A DNA stretch of 64,000 nt, taken from Microbacterium laevaniformans. Lineage in GTDB: Bacteria > Actinomycetota > Actinomycetes > Actinomycetales > Microbacteriaceae. The position numbers were made by a program, and so were the translations under genes. This document shows positions 44,860 through 56,070 of this stretch, piece after piece. Under the pieces are notes generated by a model. The model made no database searches. It had not been told where the DNA came from and worked only from the letters and a program-made list of their open reading frames with translations. Every line of letters starts with the position of its first letter. The stretch's first letter is position 1. Location: NCBI RefSeq assembly GCF_016907555.1, contig NZ_JAFBCE010000001.1:1798001-1862000 (forward strand), read 5' to 3'.

Positions 44860-45240
44860 TCAGTCTCGGGTCGCGAGCAGCGCCCAGGCGACCAGCAGCG
44901 GCTGGAAGAGCAAGCGCGTCAGACGAGCGGCATCGCTGTCCAGACCGAAGGCCGGACGCCGATCCACGGCCTGCGCGATGTTGCCGGGGAAGATCGCGAT
45001 GAAGAACGCGGCGAGAAGGGCGCCGACACGCCTGCGCTCCTTCGGCAGCACGACCAGAGCGGCTCCGAGCATGATCTCCACCGCGCCGGAGGCGACCACG
45101 ACGGCGTCCTTGTCGATCGGCAGGACATCGGTGACGACGTCGGGGACCTGCGCCTGGAACTCCTTTCTGGCCCAGAACAGGTGGGACAGACCGGCGAACA
45201 TCATGCCGGCGGCCAGCAGCCATCGCGCGAACGTCTTCAT
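44860..45240 (-). CDS. DoxX-like membrane protein
   Basis: 126-residue integral membrane protein with about four hydrophobic segments (WLLAAGMMFAGLSHLFWARKEF, AVEIMLGAALVVL, ALLAAFFIAIFPGNI, LLFQPLLVAWALL), matching the small DoxX/DUF4267-like family. The precise function is unknown; relatives are linked to redox balance at the membrane. ATG 45240 is 6 bases after GATACT (45247-45252), so it is leaderless and divergent from the DUF4921 gene. Confidence 0.8.
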   Translation of the reverse strand: MKTFARWLLAAGMMFAGLSHLFWARKEFQAQVPDVVTDVLPIDKDAVVVASGAVEIMLGAALVVLPKERRRVGALLAAFFIAIFPGNIAQAVDRRPAFGLDSDAARLTRLLFQPLLVAWALLATRD

Positions 45241-45246
45241 CAGGCC

Positions 45247-45269
45247 AGTATCCTCCGCCTCGATAGGCT
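45247..45269. promoter_or_regulatory. Divergent leaderless promoters of the DoxX and DUF4921 genes
   Basis: Minus-strand GATACT (45247-45252) and plus-strand TAGGCT (45264-45269) are each exactly 6 bases from their start codons (45240 and 45276). Confidence 0.65.
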
Positions 45270-45275
45270 GGAGGC

Positions 45276-46568
45276 ATGAGCGACGGAGCACCACGAGCGA
45301 TCCGGCGCCTGCCCGACGGCACCGTCAAGCAGATCGGCCCTCTCACCGACACGCGGGTCTGGACGGTTCCGGGCCGCGCGAACCGTCCCCTCACGGAACC
45401 CCGCGAGGATGTGCACCGCCTCGGACCCGGTGAGGATCGACGACTCTGCGCGTTCTGCGTCGATCGCTACCTCGAGACCACGCCCGAGAAGGCGCGACTG
45501 GTGGGCCCGCGTTTCGAGGAGGAGCGCCGGGTACCCGCGCACGCGCTGAACGACTCCGTCGCCGAGTTCCGCCGCTTCGGCAACCTGTTCGAGATCGTGT
45601 CCGCCGAGTACTGGCGCGAGAACCACGGCTACCGCCAGCCGGCGCAGATCGTGCAGTGGGCCGAGGAGTACCTGTCCGATCCCGTCGGACGCGTGCACAT
45701 GGAAAAGCTCGCCGAGATTCGCGCACGCGCAGCCGGTACCGAAACCAGCCTCGAGGAAGCGGCACTGGACCTGCTCGGCGGATCCCACGACGTCGTCGTC
45801 GCCCGGCGTCACGTCGTCGAGGGCGCGACCACGGATGCCGAGCTGGCATCGTCGGGAACGCTGAGCCCCGACGAGCATGCAGCCTACGTCGCCTTCACCG
45901 TGCAGGCGCTGGCGGAGATCCAGGCGGCGCAGCCGCACGCCGGGTACGTCAGCGTCTTCCAGAACTGGCTGCGGCCGGCGGGCGCCTCCTTCGAGCACCT
46001 CCACAAGCAGCTCGTCGCGATCGACGACCACGGCCCGCAGGTCGATCACGAGCTGCGCCTGCTCTCGCACGACCGCGGCCTGTATCAGCACGAGATCGCC
46101 GATCTGGCCGTGTCCGAAGGACTCGTCGTCGCAGCGACGGACGGCGCCGTCGCTTTCGCCGGCGTCGGTCACCGTTACCCGGCGTTCGAGATCTTCTCGA
46201 CGTCGGCCGCGAACCTGCCCCAGGAGCACACGGATGCCGAGCGGCGCGCCGTCTCCGACCTGCTGCACGCGCTGCACGCCGCGACGGGCGTGCACGTGCC
46301 GACCAACGAGGAGTGGCACTACCGGCCGCCCGGCGCGCCGTGGCCCATGCCCTGGCGGGTGGTGCTCAAGTGGCGCATCTCCACTCCCGCCGGCTTCGAG
46401 GGCGGCACGAAGATCTACGTCAACACGATCGATCCGTGGGAGCTGCGCCGGCGCACCGTCGCCGGACTGCAGGAGCTGCGCGAGGCGGGACGGCTGGCCG
46501 ACGGCATCCGCATCGGCGATGAGTGCACACCGGCAGATGCCGTCCTGCGTTACGCGGAGGGTTCGTGA
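45276..46568 (+). CDS. DUF4921 family protein, GalT/HIT-like fold
   Basis: 430 residues. The N-terminal half has a cysteine pair CAFC (about residue 50), reminiscent of the zinc site of galactose-1-phosphate uridylyltransferases. The middle has FQNWLRPAGASFEHLHKQL, where the HLH segment resembles the HIT/GalT nucleotide-binding histidines. It looks like the actinobacterial DUF4921 group, so nucleotidyl transfer is a possibility, not established. Leaderless ATG 45276. The next gene overlaps by four bases. Confidence 0.75.
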   Translation: MSDGAPRAIRRLPDGTVKQIGPLTDTRVWTVPGRANRPLTEPREDVHRLGPGEDRRLCAFCVDRYLETTPEKARLVGPRFEEERRVPAHALNDSVAEFRRFGNLFEIVSAEYWRENHGYRQPAQIVQWAEEYLSDPVGRVHMEKLAEIRARAAGTETSLEEAALDLLGGSHDVVVARRHVVEGATTDAELASSGTLSPDEHAAYVAFTVQALAEIQAAQPHAGYVSVFQNWLRPAGASFEHLHKQLVAIDDHGPQVDHELRLLSHDRGLYQHEIADLAVSEGLVVAATDGAVAFAGVGHRYPAFEIFSTSAANLPQEHTDAERRAVSDLLHALHAATGVHVPTNEEWHYRPPGAPWPMPWRVVLKWRISTPAGFEGGTKIYVNTIDPWELRRRTVAGLQELREAGRLADGIRIGDECTPADAVLRYAEGS

Positions 46569-47692
46569 GCCTGCCGTTCGAGATGCTTCGACGCGCACCC
46601 GACGTCGAAGGCGAGGGGCTCGGTGCGGTGGATGCCGCCGACCGCCTGATCCTCGACGAGTCGGCCGCTCTGCGCGCCGGAGCCGGGGCCGGTCAGATCG
46701 CCGTCATCGGTGACGCGTACGGAGCCCTCGCCCTCGGTGCGGCTCACGACGGCGCCGCCGGGGTGCGCGCGCACCAGGACGCCCTCCTGGGCGAACGGGC
46801 ACTGCACGCCAACGCCGCCGCGCTGGGGCTGGCCGAGCAGGTCTCCTCCGGCCCGCTGAACGCGGCTCTCGTCACCGGCGCGCGCGTCGTGCTGATGCGC
46901 CTGCCGCGCTCGTTGGACGCCCTGCGCGATATCGCCGGACTGATCGCGGCGCATGCGGCATCCGACGTCGTCGTGGTGGCCGGGGGTCGCATCAAGCACA
47001 TGAGCGTCGCGATGAACGAGGTGCTGCGCGCGTTCTTCACCACGGTCGATGTGACTCACGCCCGCCAGAAGTCTCGAGTGCTGATCGCCCGGGACCCGCA
47101 CGACGGCCGCGACCCGATGCCCGCGGCGTCGCGCGTCGACGAGCTGGAGCTGCGCGCCTTCGGCGGGGCCTTCGCGGGCGCACGCCTGGACATCGGCACC
47201 CGGGCACTGCTGGCGGCACTCGACGCCGCGCCGCACGCTCCCGGCGGCGGCAGCAGCGAGGACCCCTGGATCGATCTCGCCTGCGGCACCGGCATCGTGG
47301 GCGCCTGGCTCGCGCGGCGGCATCCGTTCGCGTATGTATACGCCAGCGATCAGTCGGCCGCGGCGGTCGCGTCGGCGAAGGCGACCGTGGCCGCGAACGC
47401 ACTGGGCGATCGCGTGCACGTCGCGCGCGCCGATGGGCTGGAGGAGCGCCCGGATGCGAGCGCGTCGTTCATCGCCCTGAATCCCCCGTTCCATTCCGGT
47501 GCCGCGCTGACCACCACGATCGCGGAGCGTCTGTTCGCCGACGCCGCACGGGTGCTCGCGCCCGGCGGCGAGCTGTGGTGCGTGTGGAACTCACCACTGC
47601 GGTACCGCGGCACGCTCGAGCGCGTCGTGGGGCCGACGCGTCAGGTCTCCCGCGATCCGAAGTTCACGGTGACCGTGTCGACGACGCGGTGA
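46565..47692 (+). CDS. RsmC/RlmG-type rRNA (guanine-N2) methyltransferase
   Basis: 375 residues in two tandem domains: a degenerate N-terminal methyltransferase-like domain (about 1-180) and an active C-terminal one with the SAM motif DLACGTGIVGAWLA and catalytic NPPFHSG (about residue 305). This is the duplicated architecture of RsmC and RlmG, which modify guanines of 16S or 23S rRNA; which base is not clear. GTG 46565 overlaps the DUF4921 stop (GTGA). Confidence 0.88.
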   Translation: MSLPFEMLRRAPDVEGEGLGAVDAADRLILDESAALRAGAGAGQIAVIGDAYGALALGAAHDGAAGVRAHQDALLGERALHANAAALGLAEQVSSGPLNAALVTGARVVLMRLPRSLDALRDIAGLIAAHAASDVVVVAGGRIKHMSVAMNEVLRAFFTTVDVTHARQKSRVLIARDPHDGRDPMPAASRVDELELRAFGGAFAGARLDIGTRALLAALDAAPHAPGGGSSEDPWIDLACGTGIVGAWLARRHPFAYVYASDQSAAAVASAKATVAANALGDRVHVARADGLEERPDASASFIALNPPFHSGAALTTTIAERLFADAARVLAPGGELWCVWNSPLRYRGTLERVVGPTRQVSRDPKFTVTVSTTR

Positions 47693-47722
47693 GCCGGCGC
47701 CGCCGCACCTCGCGCCGTGCGC

Positions 47723-48133
47723 TCAGACGATGCCGGCGCGGATGCCGTCGAGAGAGTCGGCGACCTTCGGCAGGCGCTGGGCGAGCGCACCGTCGAGCTC
47801 GAAGAGGCGCTCGCGGGCATCCTGCAGCACGCGCGCACCCTTGGGGGTGACGTGGAGGTCGCTGGCGGCGCCGGCATGGGCGGTGGCGTCCTGCACGAGA
47901 CCGTCGTCGACGAGCGTGCGCACGGCGGTGTGGGCGGACTGCACGGTGATGTGGGAGCGGCGGGCCAGCTCGGAGAACGAGATGCCGGGCTCGGCGTAGA
48001 TGTGACCGAGGAGACCGAACTTGCGGGTGCTGATGCCGAGGTCTTTGAGGATCGTCGCCAGCTGCTCCTCCCACATCGCCGAGACGGCGAGCAGCGCGAT
48101 GACCGGGCTGAAGCGGGGACCGTCCTGAGTCAT
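47723..48133 (-). CDS. MarR-family transcriptional regulator
   Basis: 136-residue winged-helix regulator: dimerisation helix FSPVIALLAVSAMWEEQLATIL, recognition region ISFSELARRSHITVQSAHTAVRTLVDDGLV and wing DLHVTPKG. ATG 48133 is 7 bases after TAGCAT (48141-48146). It sits downstream of the DUF3817 gene on the same strand, and the perfect palindrome at that gene's promoter (48696-48718) is the best candidate target. No cysteine in the part read suggests thiol redox sensing. Confidence 0.9.
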   Translation of the reverse strand: MTQDGPRFSPVIALLAVSAMWEEQLATILKDLGISTRKFGLLGHIYAEPGISFSELARRSHITVQSAHTAVRTLVDDGLVQDATAHAGAASDLHVTPKGARVLQDARERLFELDGALAQRLPKVADSLDGIRAGIV

Positions 48134-48228
48134 GCGGTCCATGCTATCCATGCGCTGTGCGCACAGCGGGTCGCCGTCCCGTGACTTTTCCCGGTCGGTC
48201 GCCGCGGGAGCCGTCTTGCCCCGCGCAC

Positions 48229-48696
48229 TCAGCCCTTGGCGCCGCCCGGAGGGCCGAGGATCAGCAGCACGGCGAAGACACCGACGACGGCGACGAGGAT
48301 GCCGACGAACAGCAGCCACGGGCGGCGCAGGAACCAGGCAAGCGGCCCGTCGTACCAGCGCGCATCCGCTGCATCGGCGTCGGCCTCCACGCGCCACGCG
48401 CCCGCGAGCAACCCGCGGCGGTGCACCCAGAGCTCGACCGGAATGGTGGCGTAGGGCACGATCGCCGAGATCAGGGCGACGACCGTCGGCCCCGCCGGCC
48501 ACCGATTGTTGAGGGCCACCAGCACGACCGCGGCGCCATAGGAGAGGAACACGAAGCCGTGGATGCCGCCGCCGATCGTGACCGCGGGCGCCCACCCGGT
48601 CGTCGCCCGGACGATGAGCCCCGCGATGAGCAGCGTCCACGACACCGCCTCGGCGAACGCGAGGGTGCGAAACAGTGACAGTGGAGTGCGGAGCAT
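48229..48696 (-). CDS. DUF3817 family membrane protein
   Basis: 155 residues with four hydrophobic segments. The N-terminal FRTLAFAEAVSWTLLIAGL and IGGGIHGFVFLSYGAAVV match the YdzA-like DUF3817 family of small integral membrane proteins with unknown role. A charged cytoplasmic loop (RVEADADAADARWYDG) precedes the last segment. ATG 48696 is 6 bases after TATGTT (48703-48708), inside a perfect palindrome. The GAAGGA just before the start could also act as a ribosome site. Confidence 0.85.
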   Translation of the reverse strand: MLRTPLSLFRTLAFAEAVSWTLLIAGLIVRATTGWAPAVTIGGGIHGFVFLSYGAAVVLVALNNRWPAGPTVVALISAIVPYATIPVELWVHRRGLLAGAWRVEADADAADARWYDGPLAWFLRRPWLLFVGILVAVVGVFAVLLILGPPGGAKG

Positions 48697-48718
48697 TCCT
48701 TCAACATAACTGAAGGAA
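48696..48718 (-). promoter_or_regulatory. 23-bp palindromic operator over the DUF3817 promoter and start codon
   Basis: TTCCTTCA (48696-48703) and TGAAGGAA (48711-48718) are exact complements around a 7-base centre. On the minus strand the centre contains the -10 (TATGTT) and the palindrome ends on the first base of the start codon. Geometry and neighbourhood point to the MarR-type regulator encoded 560 bases away. Confidence 0.65.
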
Positions 48719-48786
48719 ATCCCTCGGCCTGGGCGCGTCCTGTGAGAGGACCATCCCCGGACGACCGATTCCGTAGGGTGAGGGCC

Positions 48787-49197
48787 ATGACCCGTGCACT
48801 TCCGGTGGCGCTCGCCGCTCTCACGACGACGGCGATACTGGGGGCGTGCGCGCCGCTGGTACCGGTGTGTCCCGCCATCGGCTTCGTCAACCCCGGCCCC
48901 GTCACGATCGAGGTCGCCCCCGCCCTGACCGTCGGTGACCTCGCAGCCTGTTTCGGCGGCGGTTGCATCCCGGCGGCCCTCCCCCTCGACGGCGACGGCC
49001 GCGGAGAGCTGCCGCTGGACCCGCCGTACGTCGGCGACACGAGCATCGTCAGCATCGAGCCCGGCACGACGGTGCGCGTGGTGATCACCGATCGCTCAGG
49101 TGTCGTCACACGGGATCTGCAGGTCGAGATCCCCTACACATCCGAGGGCGGCTCCTGCCCGGGACCGGTGACCTTCGGGCCCGTCGTGATCTCCTGA
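48787..49197 (+). CDS. Small secreted lipoprotein
   Basis: 136 residues with a signal peptide ending in ILGAC (lipid-anchor Cys about residue 21). The mature domain is beta-rich, with further cysteines (VCPAIG, ACFGGGCIP, GSCPGP) that could form disulfides outside the cell. No recognisable family. TAGGGT (48774-48779) lies 7 bases before ATG 48787. It is alone between the DUF3817 gene and the nrd terminator. Confidence 0.8.
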   Translation: MTRALPVALAALTTTAILGACAPLVPVCPAIGFVNPGPVTIEVAPALTVGDLAACFGGGCIPAALPLDGDGRGELPLDPPYVGDTSIVSIEPGTTVRVVITDRSGVVTRDLQVEIPYTSEGGSCPGPVTFGPVVIS

Positions 49198-49240
49198 CCG
49201 GCTCGCGCGAGCATGATGCTCAGGGGGGTGCGGAGACGAT

Positions 49241-49282
49241 GACGCCCCCGGACCGGCTCATCGAGCACAGTCCGGGGGCGTC
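49241..49282. terminator. Perfect 13-bp hairpin at the end of the nrd operon
   Basis: GACGCCCCCGGAC (49241-49253) pairs exactly with GTCCGGGGGCGTC (49270-49282). It stands between the convergent lipoprotein gene and nrdF and could terminate both. Confidence 0.8.
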
Positions 49283-49311
49283 GCGGCATCCGTCTGACGA
49301 CGTCGGTCAGA

Positions 49312-52464
<3,153 letters not shown>

Positions 52465-52483
<19 letters not shown>

Positions 52484-52896
52484 CGTTCCAATCCGTCGCT
52501 CACACGGGCGACGTCGTCGGGCGTGCCGAAAAGTTCGAGCCGGTACAAGTGCGGCACGGTGCACTTGCGGCTGATGATGTCACCGGCGCGACAGAACGAC
52601 TCGCCGAAATTGGTGTTTCCCGCGGAGATCACTCCGCGGATGAGGTGACGATGGCGCTCGTCGTTGAGGAACCGGATCACCTGTTTGGGAACGGCGCCCT
52701 TCTCCTCGCCGCGCCCCTGGCCGCCTCCGTAGGTCGGTGTCACGAGCACGAAGGGCTCGTCGACCTCAAGAGGTGCGTCGCCAGGGGCGAGCGGGATGCG
52801 GACGGCCGGCAGACCGAGCTTCTCGATGAATCGCGCCGTGTTGCCCGACACGCTCGAGAAGTAGACGAGCAGCGGGGCGCTCGTCAGTGTCGGCAT
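52465..52896 (-). CDS. nrdI: NrdI flavodoxin for class Ib ribonucleotide reductase activation
   Basis: 143-residue FMN protein that supplies oxidant for assembling the Mn2-tyrosyl radical in NrdF. The FMN-binding loops are visible: [31 protein letters not shown] and [18 protein letters not shown] 52896 starts one base after the nrdH stop codon, and its 3' end overlaps nrdE by 19 bases, so all three are coupled. Confidence 0.95.
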
Positions 52897-52897
52897 G

Positions 52898-53131
52898 TCA
52901 GGCCAGACGGCTCGCGAGCTCGTCGATCTTGTCGGGACGGAAGCCCGACCAGTGGTCTTCGTCGGTGACGACGACCGGAGCCTGCAGGTACCCGAGCGAC
53001 TTCACGTGCTCGAGCGCCGCCGGGTCCTCCGAGAGGTCGAGCACTTCGTAGTCGATACCCTTCGAGTCCAGTGCGCGGTAGGTCGCATTGCACTGCACGC
53101 ACGAGGGCTTGGTGTAGACGGTGATTGCCAT
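52898..53131 (-). CDS. nrdH: NrdH glutaredoxin-like redoxin
   Basis: 77-residue thioredoxin-fold electron donor for NrdE. The redox motif CVQC is at about residues 11-14, followed by [19 protein letters not shown], which matches the NrdH family ending (WSGFRPDKI). First gene of the operon. The leader of about 90 bases downstream of two NrdR-like boxes makes this a conventional, regulated, non-leaderless transcript. Confidence 0.96.
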   Translation of the reverse strand: MAITVYTKPSCVQCNATYRALDSKGIDYEVLDLSEDPAALEHVKSLGYLQAPVVVTDEDHWSGFRPDKIDELASRLA

Positions 53132-53229
53132 GTCGTTCCTTCTCTCCCCTTGGTCTGCGCGGATCGATCCCGTTGGGATTCCGCCCTCTTCTCACCTGTG
53201 ATCCCGGCCGTGCCCCCGCCGGGAGTCCA

Positions 53230-53277
53230 ATACTACATATGGGTACGGACGTTGGATAGCACCACAAGGGCTAGTAG
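53230..53277 (-). promoter_or_regulatory. Two NrdR-like boxes in the nrdHIEF promoter
   Basis: ATACTACATATGGGTA (53230-53245) and CCACAAGGGCTAGTAG (53262-53277) each match a good part of the NrdR consensus ACACWATATATWGTGT. They are 32 bp apart start to start, the three-turn spacing known for tandem NrdR boxes. TAGTAT (minus strand, 53230-53235) within the first box can serve as -10. NrdR itself is not in the window. Confidence 0.65.
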
Positions 53278-53536
53278 TTACATCCGTGTAGTTTTGCACC
53301 GCTCTCCCCATGTACAACACAGCTTTTCCACCGTTTCATCCACAGGATGCCGCGAATCGCGAAGCCTGGAAAAAGCCTGAATCGCGCGGATTTCGATCGC
53401 CCTCGCGACGGCCATCCACAGCCCGGACGCTACGGGGGGCTTCCGACATCCATCCGCCTGTGGAATCTCGACTGCGGCGTGTCGCGGCATCCCTCCGGCG
53501 TGTCGCGGTGTCGGCGCCGACGGGTACCGTGGAGGT
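53278..53536. other. Gene-free stretch upstream of nrdH and the MFS gene: DnaA-box-like 9-mers and CGGCGTGTCGCGG repeats
   Basis: Within the 405-base gap, four 9-mers resemble DnaA boxes (TTATCCACA): TTTTCCACC (53324-53332), TCATCCACA (53336-53344), CCATCCACA (53412-53420) and, on the other strand, GATTCCACA (53459-53467). Two exact 13-bp direct repeats CGGCGTGTCGCGG follow at 53475-53487 and 53496-53508; the same motif forms a palindrome at 57287-57368. The last bases hold the MFS promoter. I see no gene here. Confidence 0.5.
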
Positions 53537-54760
53537 GTGGCGGGATACCGGGAACTGTTGCGCACGCAGGGCGTGGCGCGCATCATCGCGGCACAGCTGA
53601 CCGCGCGCTTTCCGAACGGGATGACGAGCCTGGCGATTCTGCTCCACGTCGAGCAGATGACGGGCTCCTACGCCTCTGCCGGGCTGGTGCTGGCGGCGGC
53701 ATCCGTGGGTCAGGCGACGGCCGGCCCCGTCACCAGCCGGTGGATGGGCCGCTGGGGCATGCGGCGCGTCCTCACACTGACGACCGCCGTGTGCGCGGCG
53801 GCGCTGCTCGCCCTCGCCCTGATCCCCCTCGGGGTCGCCGGATACATGGTGTTCGGACTCATCGCGGGCCTGTCCACCCCTCCCGTGCAGTCGGCCGTGC
53901 GCACGATCTACCCCAAGCTCGTCAACGCACGGCAGTTGACGGCGCTGTTCTCCCTCGACGCGAGCCTGCAGGAGATCATCTGGATCCTCGCGCCGGTCAT
54001 CATCACCCTCGTCGCCACCCAGATCGGCACGGTGCCGGCGCTGCTGCTGATCGTCTCGATCCTCGTCGCCGGCGGGGCCTGGTTCATCCTCTCCCCCGAA
54101 GTCGGGCGCGTGCGCATCCCGCGCAGCCGCCGCGCGTTCGGCAAGGTGCTGGGAAAGCCCGTGGTCCTCCTCGCCACGGTGATCGGCTTCCTCCTCATCG
54201 GCGCGTGCGCGGCGGTCGAGGCCGCTGTGGTCGCGACCTTCGGCCACGGCGGCTTGGAGGCCGGTCTCGTCCTGGCGGTCTTCTCCGTCGGCAGTCTCGC
54301 CGGAGGCCTCGCGTTCGGACATGTCCCCATGGGGCCGTGGGCCATGGCGCGACGCATGAGCGTTGTCGCCGTCGGTCTCGTCGCCTCCGTCTTCGTCGTC
54401 GGCGACATCGGAGCGTCCACCCCGTGGTGGGTCGGCGCCTGCCTCGTCGTCGCGGGCGTCGGCATCGCCCCGGCGCTGGCCGTCATGTTCGCGATGACCT
54501 CGGCATCCGTGAAGTTCAGCGAGACCGCCGAAGCGTACGGCTGGATCGGCACGGGACAGCTCATCGGCGCGGCCCTCGGCTCGGCCGTCGCCGGCTTCCT
54601 CATCGACAGCACCGGGCCCGCCGGCGCATACGCCGCCGCGGCCGGATTCGCGATCGTGGGCGCGCTGGTCTCGACGCTCTCCGCGCGGGGCTTCCCCGAC
54701 CTGCGCGGACGCGACGCGAGCCCGATCCCCGACACCGAACCCGTCCCCGTCATCACCTGA
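53537..54760 (+). CDS. MFS transporter
   Basis: 407 residues with about twelve hydrophobic segments and short loops. The loop after the second segment reads TSRWMGRWGMRR, a divergent form of the GxxxDRxGRR motif. The general pattern is of a drug- or metabolite-exporting facilitator; the substrate is unknown. GTG 53537 is 6 bases after TACCGT (53525-53530), so it is leaderless. The alpha/beta hydrolase gene follows with its own promoter. Confidence 0.85.
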   Translation: MAGYRELLRTQGVARIIAAQLTARFPNGMTSLAILLHVEQMTGSYASAGLVLAAASVGQATAGPVTSRWMGRWGMRRVLTLTTAVCAAALLALALIPLGVAGYMVFGLIAGLSTPPVQSAVRTIYPKLVNARQLTALFSLDASLQEIIWILAPVIITLVATQIGTVPALLLIVSILVAGGAWFILSPEVGRVRIPRSRRAFGKVLGKPVVLLATVIGFLLIGACAAVEAAVVATFGHGGLEAGLVLAVFSVGSLAGGLAFGHVPMGPWAMARRMSVVAVGLVASVFVVGDIGASTPWWVGACLVVAGVGIAPALAVMFAMTSASVKFSETAEAYGWIGTGQLIGAALGSAVAGFLIDSTGPAGAYAAAAGFAIVGALVSTLSARGFPDLRGRDASPIPDTEPVPVIT

Positions 54761-54804
54761 CATCCTCATCGCCCACGGACAGCGCGCGACCGTAGGCTGA
54801 CGAC

Positions 54805-55560
54805 ATGACTGCCGCTGTGACCCTGCCCCGGCTCTCGTGGGGCGACGTGCGCGCCCGACGTCGCGCACTGCTCGTGCACGGACTCGGATCGACCGGTGCC
54901 CTCATGTGGCGCTACGGCGTGGCCCTGGCGGATGCCGGGTGGCTCGCGACGGCCGTCGACCTGCGCGGCCACGGCGCCGCGCCACGCACGCTGGACTACA
55001 GCATCGACGCGTACGCGGCCGACGTGGGCCAGACGCGCACCGACGACGGCGGGCCCTGGGACCTCGTCATCGGGCACTCGCTCGGCGGCGCCGCGGTCAC
55101 CGTGGCGAGCGCCGCCGACCCCGACTGGACCCGTCGAGTGGTGCTCATCGACCCCGCGATCCGTCTCGCGGACCGCGACCGCGAGAACGTCCGCGTCGGG
55201 CAGGAGCAGTCCTTCGCCGACCCGTCGATCGACGCGGTGCGGGCGGAGCACGCCAGCTGGCATCCGCTCGACGTCGAGCTGAAGGCCCGCGCCGCGCAGC
55301 AGGCGAGCCGCTGGGCGGTCGAGCAGACCAGCCTGCAGAACACGCCGTGGGACGTGCGTGCGGCCGCAGCGAGGCTCTCGGTGCCGACGCACGTGATCGC
55401 GGCGGACCCGGAGGTGTTCTCGATCTTCCAGGGCGAGGTGGCCGCCGAGGTGCTCCGCAACCCGCTCATCACGATGTCGGTGGTGACCGGGGCCGGGCAC
55501 TCCCCGCACCGCGATCTCCCGGAGGACACGATGCGCCATCTCCTCGACACCCTCGGCTGA
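54805..55560 (+). CDS. Alpha/beta-fold hydrolase
   Basis: 251-residue cytosolic serine hydrolase. LVHGLGSTG (oxyanion loop), VDLRGHGAAP, the nucleophile elbow VIGHSLGGAA, a plausible acid in the region of ADPEVFS and the catalytic His in GAGHSPHRD are all present. The substrate is not identifiable. ATG 54805 is 6 bases after TAGGCT (54793-54798). A 9-bp hairpin starts within the stop codon. Confidence 0.92.
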   Translation: MTAAVTLPRLSWGDVRARRRALLVHGLGSTGALMWRYGVALADAGWLATAVDLRGHGAAPRTLDYSIDAYAADVGQTRTDDGGPWDLVIGHSLGGAAVTVASAADPDWTRRVVLIDPAIRLADRDRENVRVGQEQSFADPSIDAVRAEHASWHPLDVELKARAAQQASRWAVEQTSLQNTPWDVRAAAARLSVPTHVIAADPEVFSIFQGEVAAEVLRNPLITMSVVTGAGHSPHRDLPEDTMRHLLDTLG

Positions 55561-55586
55561 CGCCGCGGCATCCGTATCGCGGCGTC
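55559..55586. terminator. 9-bp hairpin between the alpha/beta hydrolase gene and the hypothetical gene
   Basis: GACGCCGCG (55559-55567) pairs with CGCGGCGTC (55578-55586) around a 10-base loop and overlaps the hydrolase stop codon. It lies between convergent genes. Confidence 0.65.
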
Positions 55587-55587
55587 G

Positions 55588-55992
55588 TCAGGAGATGCGG
55601 CGCAGCACGTGCAGCACCGCGAGGGCGTACGCGTCTTCGGGCTGGGGATGCTCGAACGCGTGCGTTTCGCCGGCGAACTCGATCTCGACGCGGTGGGTGT
55701 CGGCGAGCCGTTCCAGTCGGCGGAACGCGCCGCGCAGCAGCTCCCGCAGCTGATCCTCTCGCGGCAGCCAGAGCGCATCGGTCTGGGCGACCGCGTCCAG
55801 CGCCCACTCGGTCGTGCCGTTGAAGGCGAGGATCGCCCCGGTCGCGTACTGCCGCGGCTCGATCGTCATCTCGCTCACGGTGAAGACATCCGCTTCGAAC
55901 TCCGGCTCGTCGAGCTGAAATCGGTCCCCGGATGCCGGGCGCCACAGCAGACCGGCATCGCGCAGGGCGAGGGCCAACTCGGTGGAGATCAT
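55588..55992 (-). CDS. Hypothetical protein
   Basis: 134 residues, acidic, with no signal peptide or membrane segment. The ordered blocks TELALALRDAGLLWRPASGD, AFNGTTEWALDAV and a C-terminal HPQPEDAYALAVLHVL look like a conserved actinobacterial family, but I cannot name a function. ATG 55992 is preceded by GGAAG. It is divergent from the acyl-CoA dehydrogenase gene; the two share the upstream motif GGGCAGGATGGA or GGCAGGATGGA before their starts, suggesting similar promoters. Confidence 0.75.
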   Translation of the reverse strand: MISTELALALRDAGLLWRPASGDRFQLDEPEFEADVFTVSEMTIEPRQYATGAILAFNGTTEWALDAVAQTDALWLPREDQLRELLRGAFRRLERLADTHRVEIEFAGETHAFEHPQPEDAYALAVLHVLRRIS

Positions 55993-56070
55993 GCTTCCAT
56001 CCTGCCGCGTCGGCGGCACCACGGGACCGGCGGCGACCCTGAGGCAGGTGACGAGGGGCAGGATGGAGGG

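Noticed and set aside
53324-53467. Possible replication origin
   Set aside because: The DnaA-like 9-mers are degenerate, and dnaA, dnaN, gyr genes and rpmH are all absent nearby.
53336-54868. 510-codon minus-strand frame opposite the MFS gene
   Set aside because: Composition is Arg/Asp/Gly/His low-complexity, while the plus-strand frame codes a clear membrane transporter.
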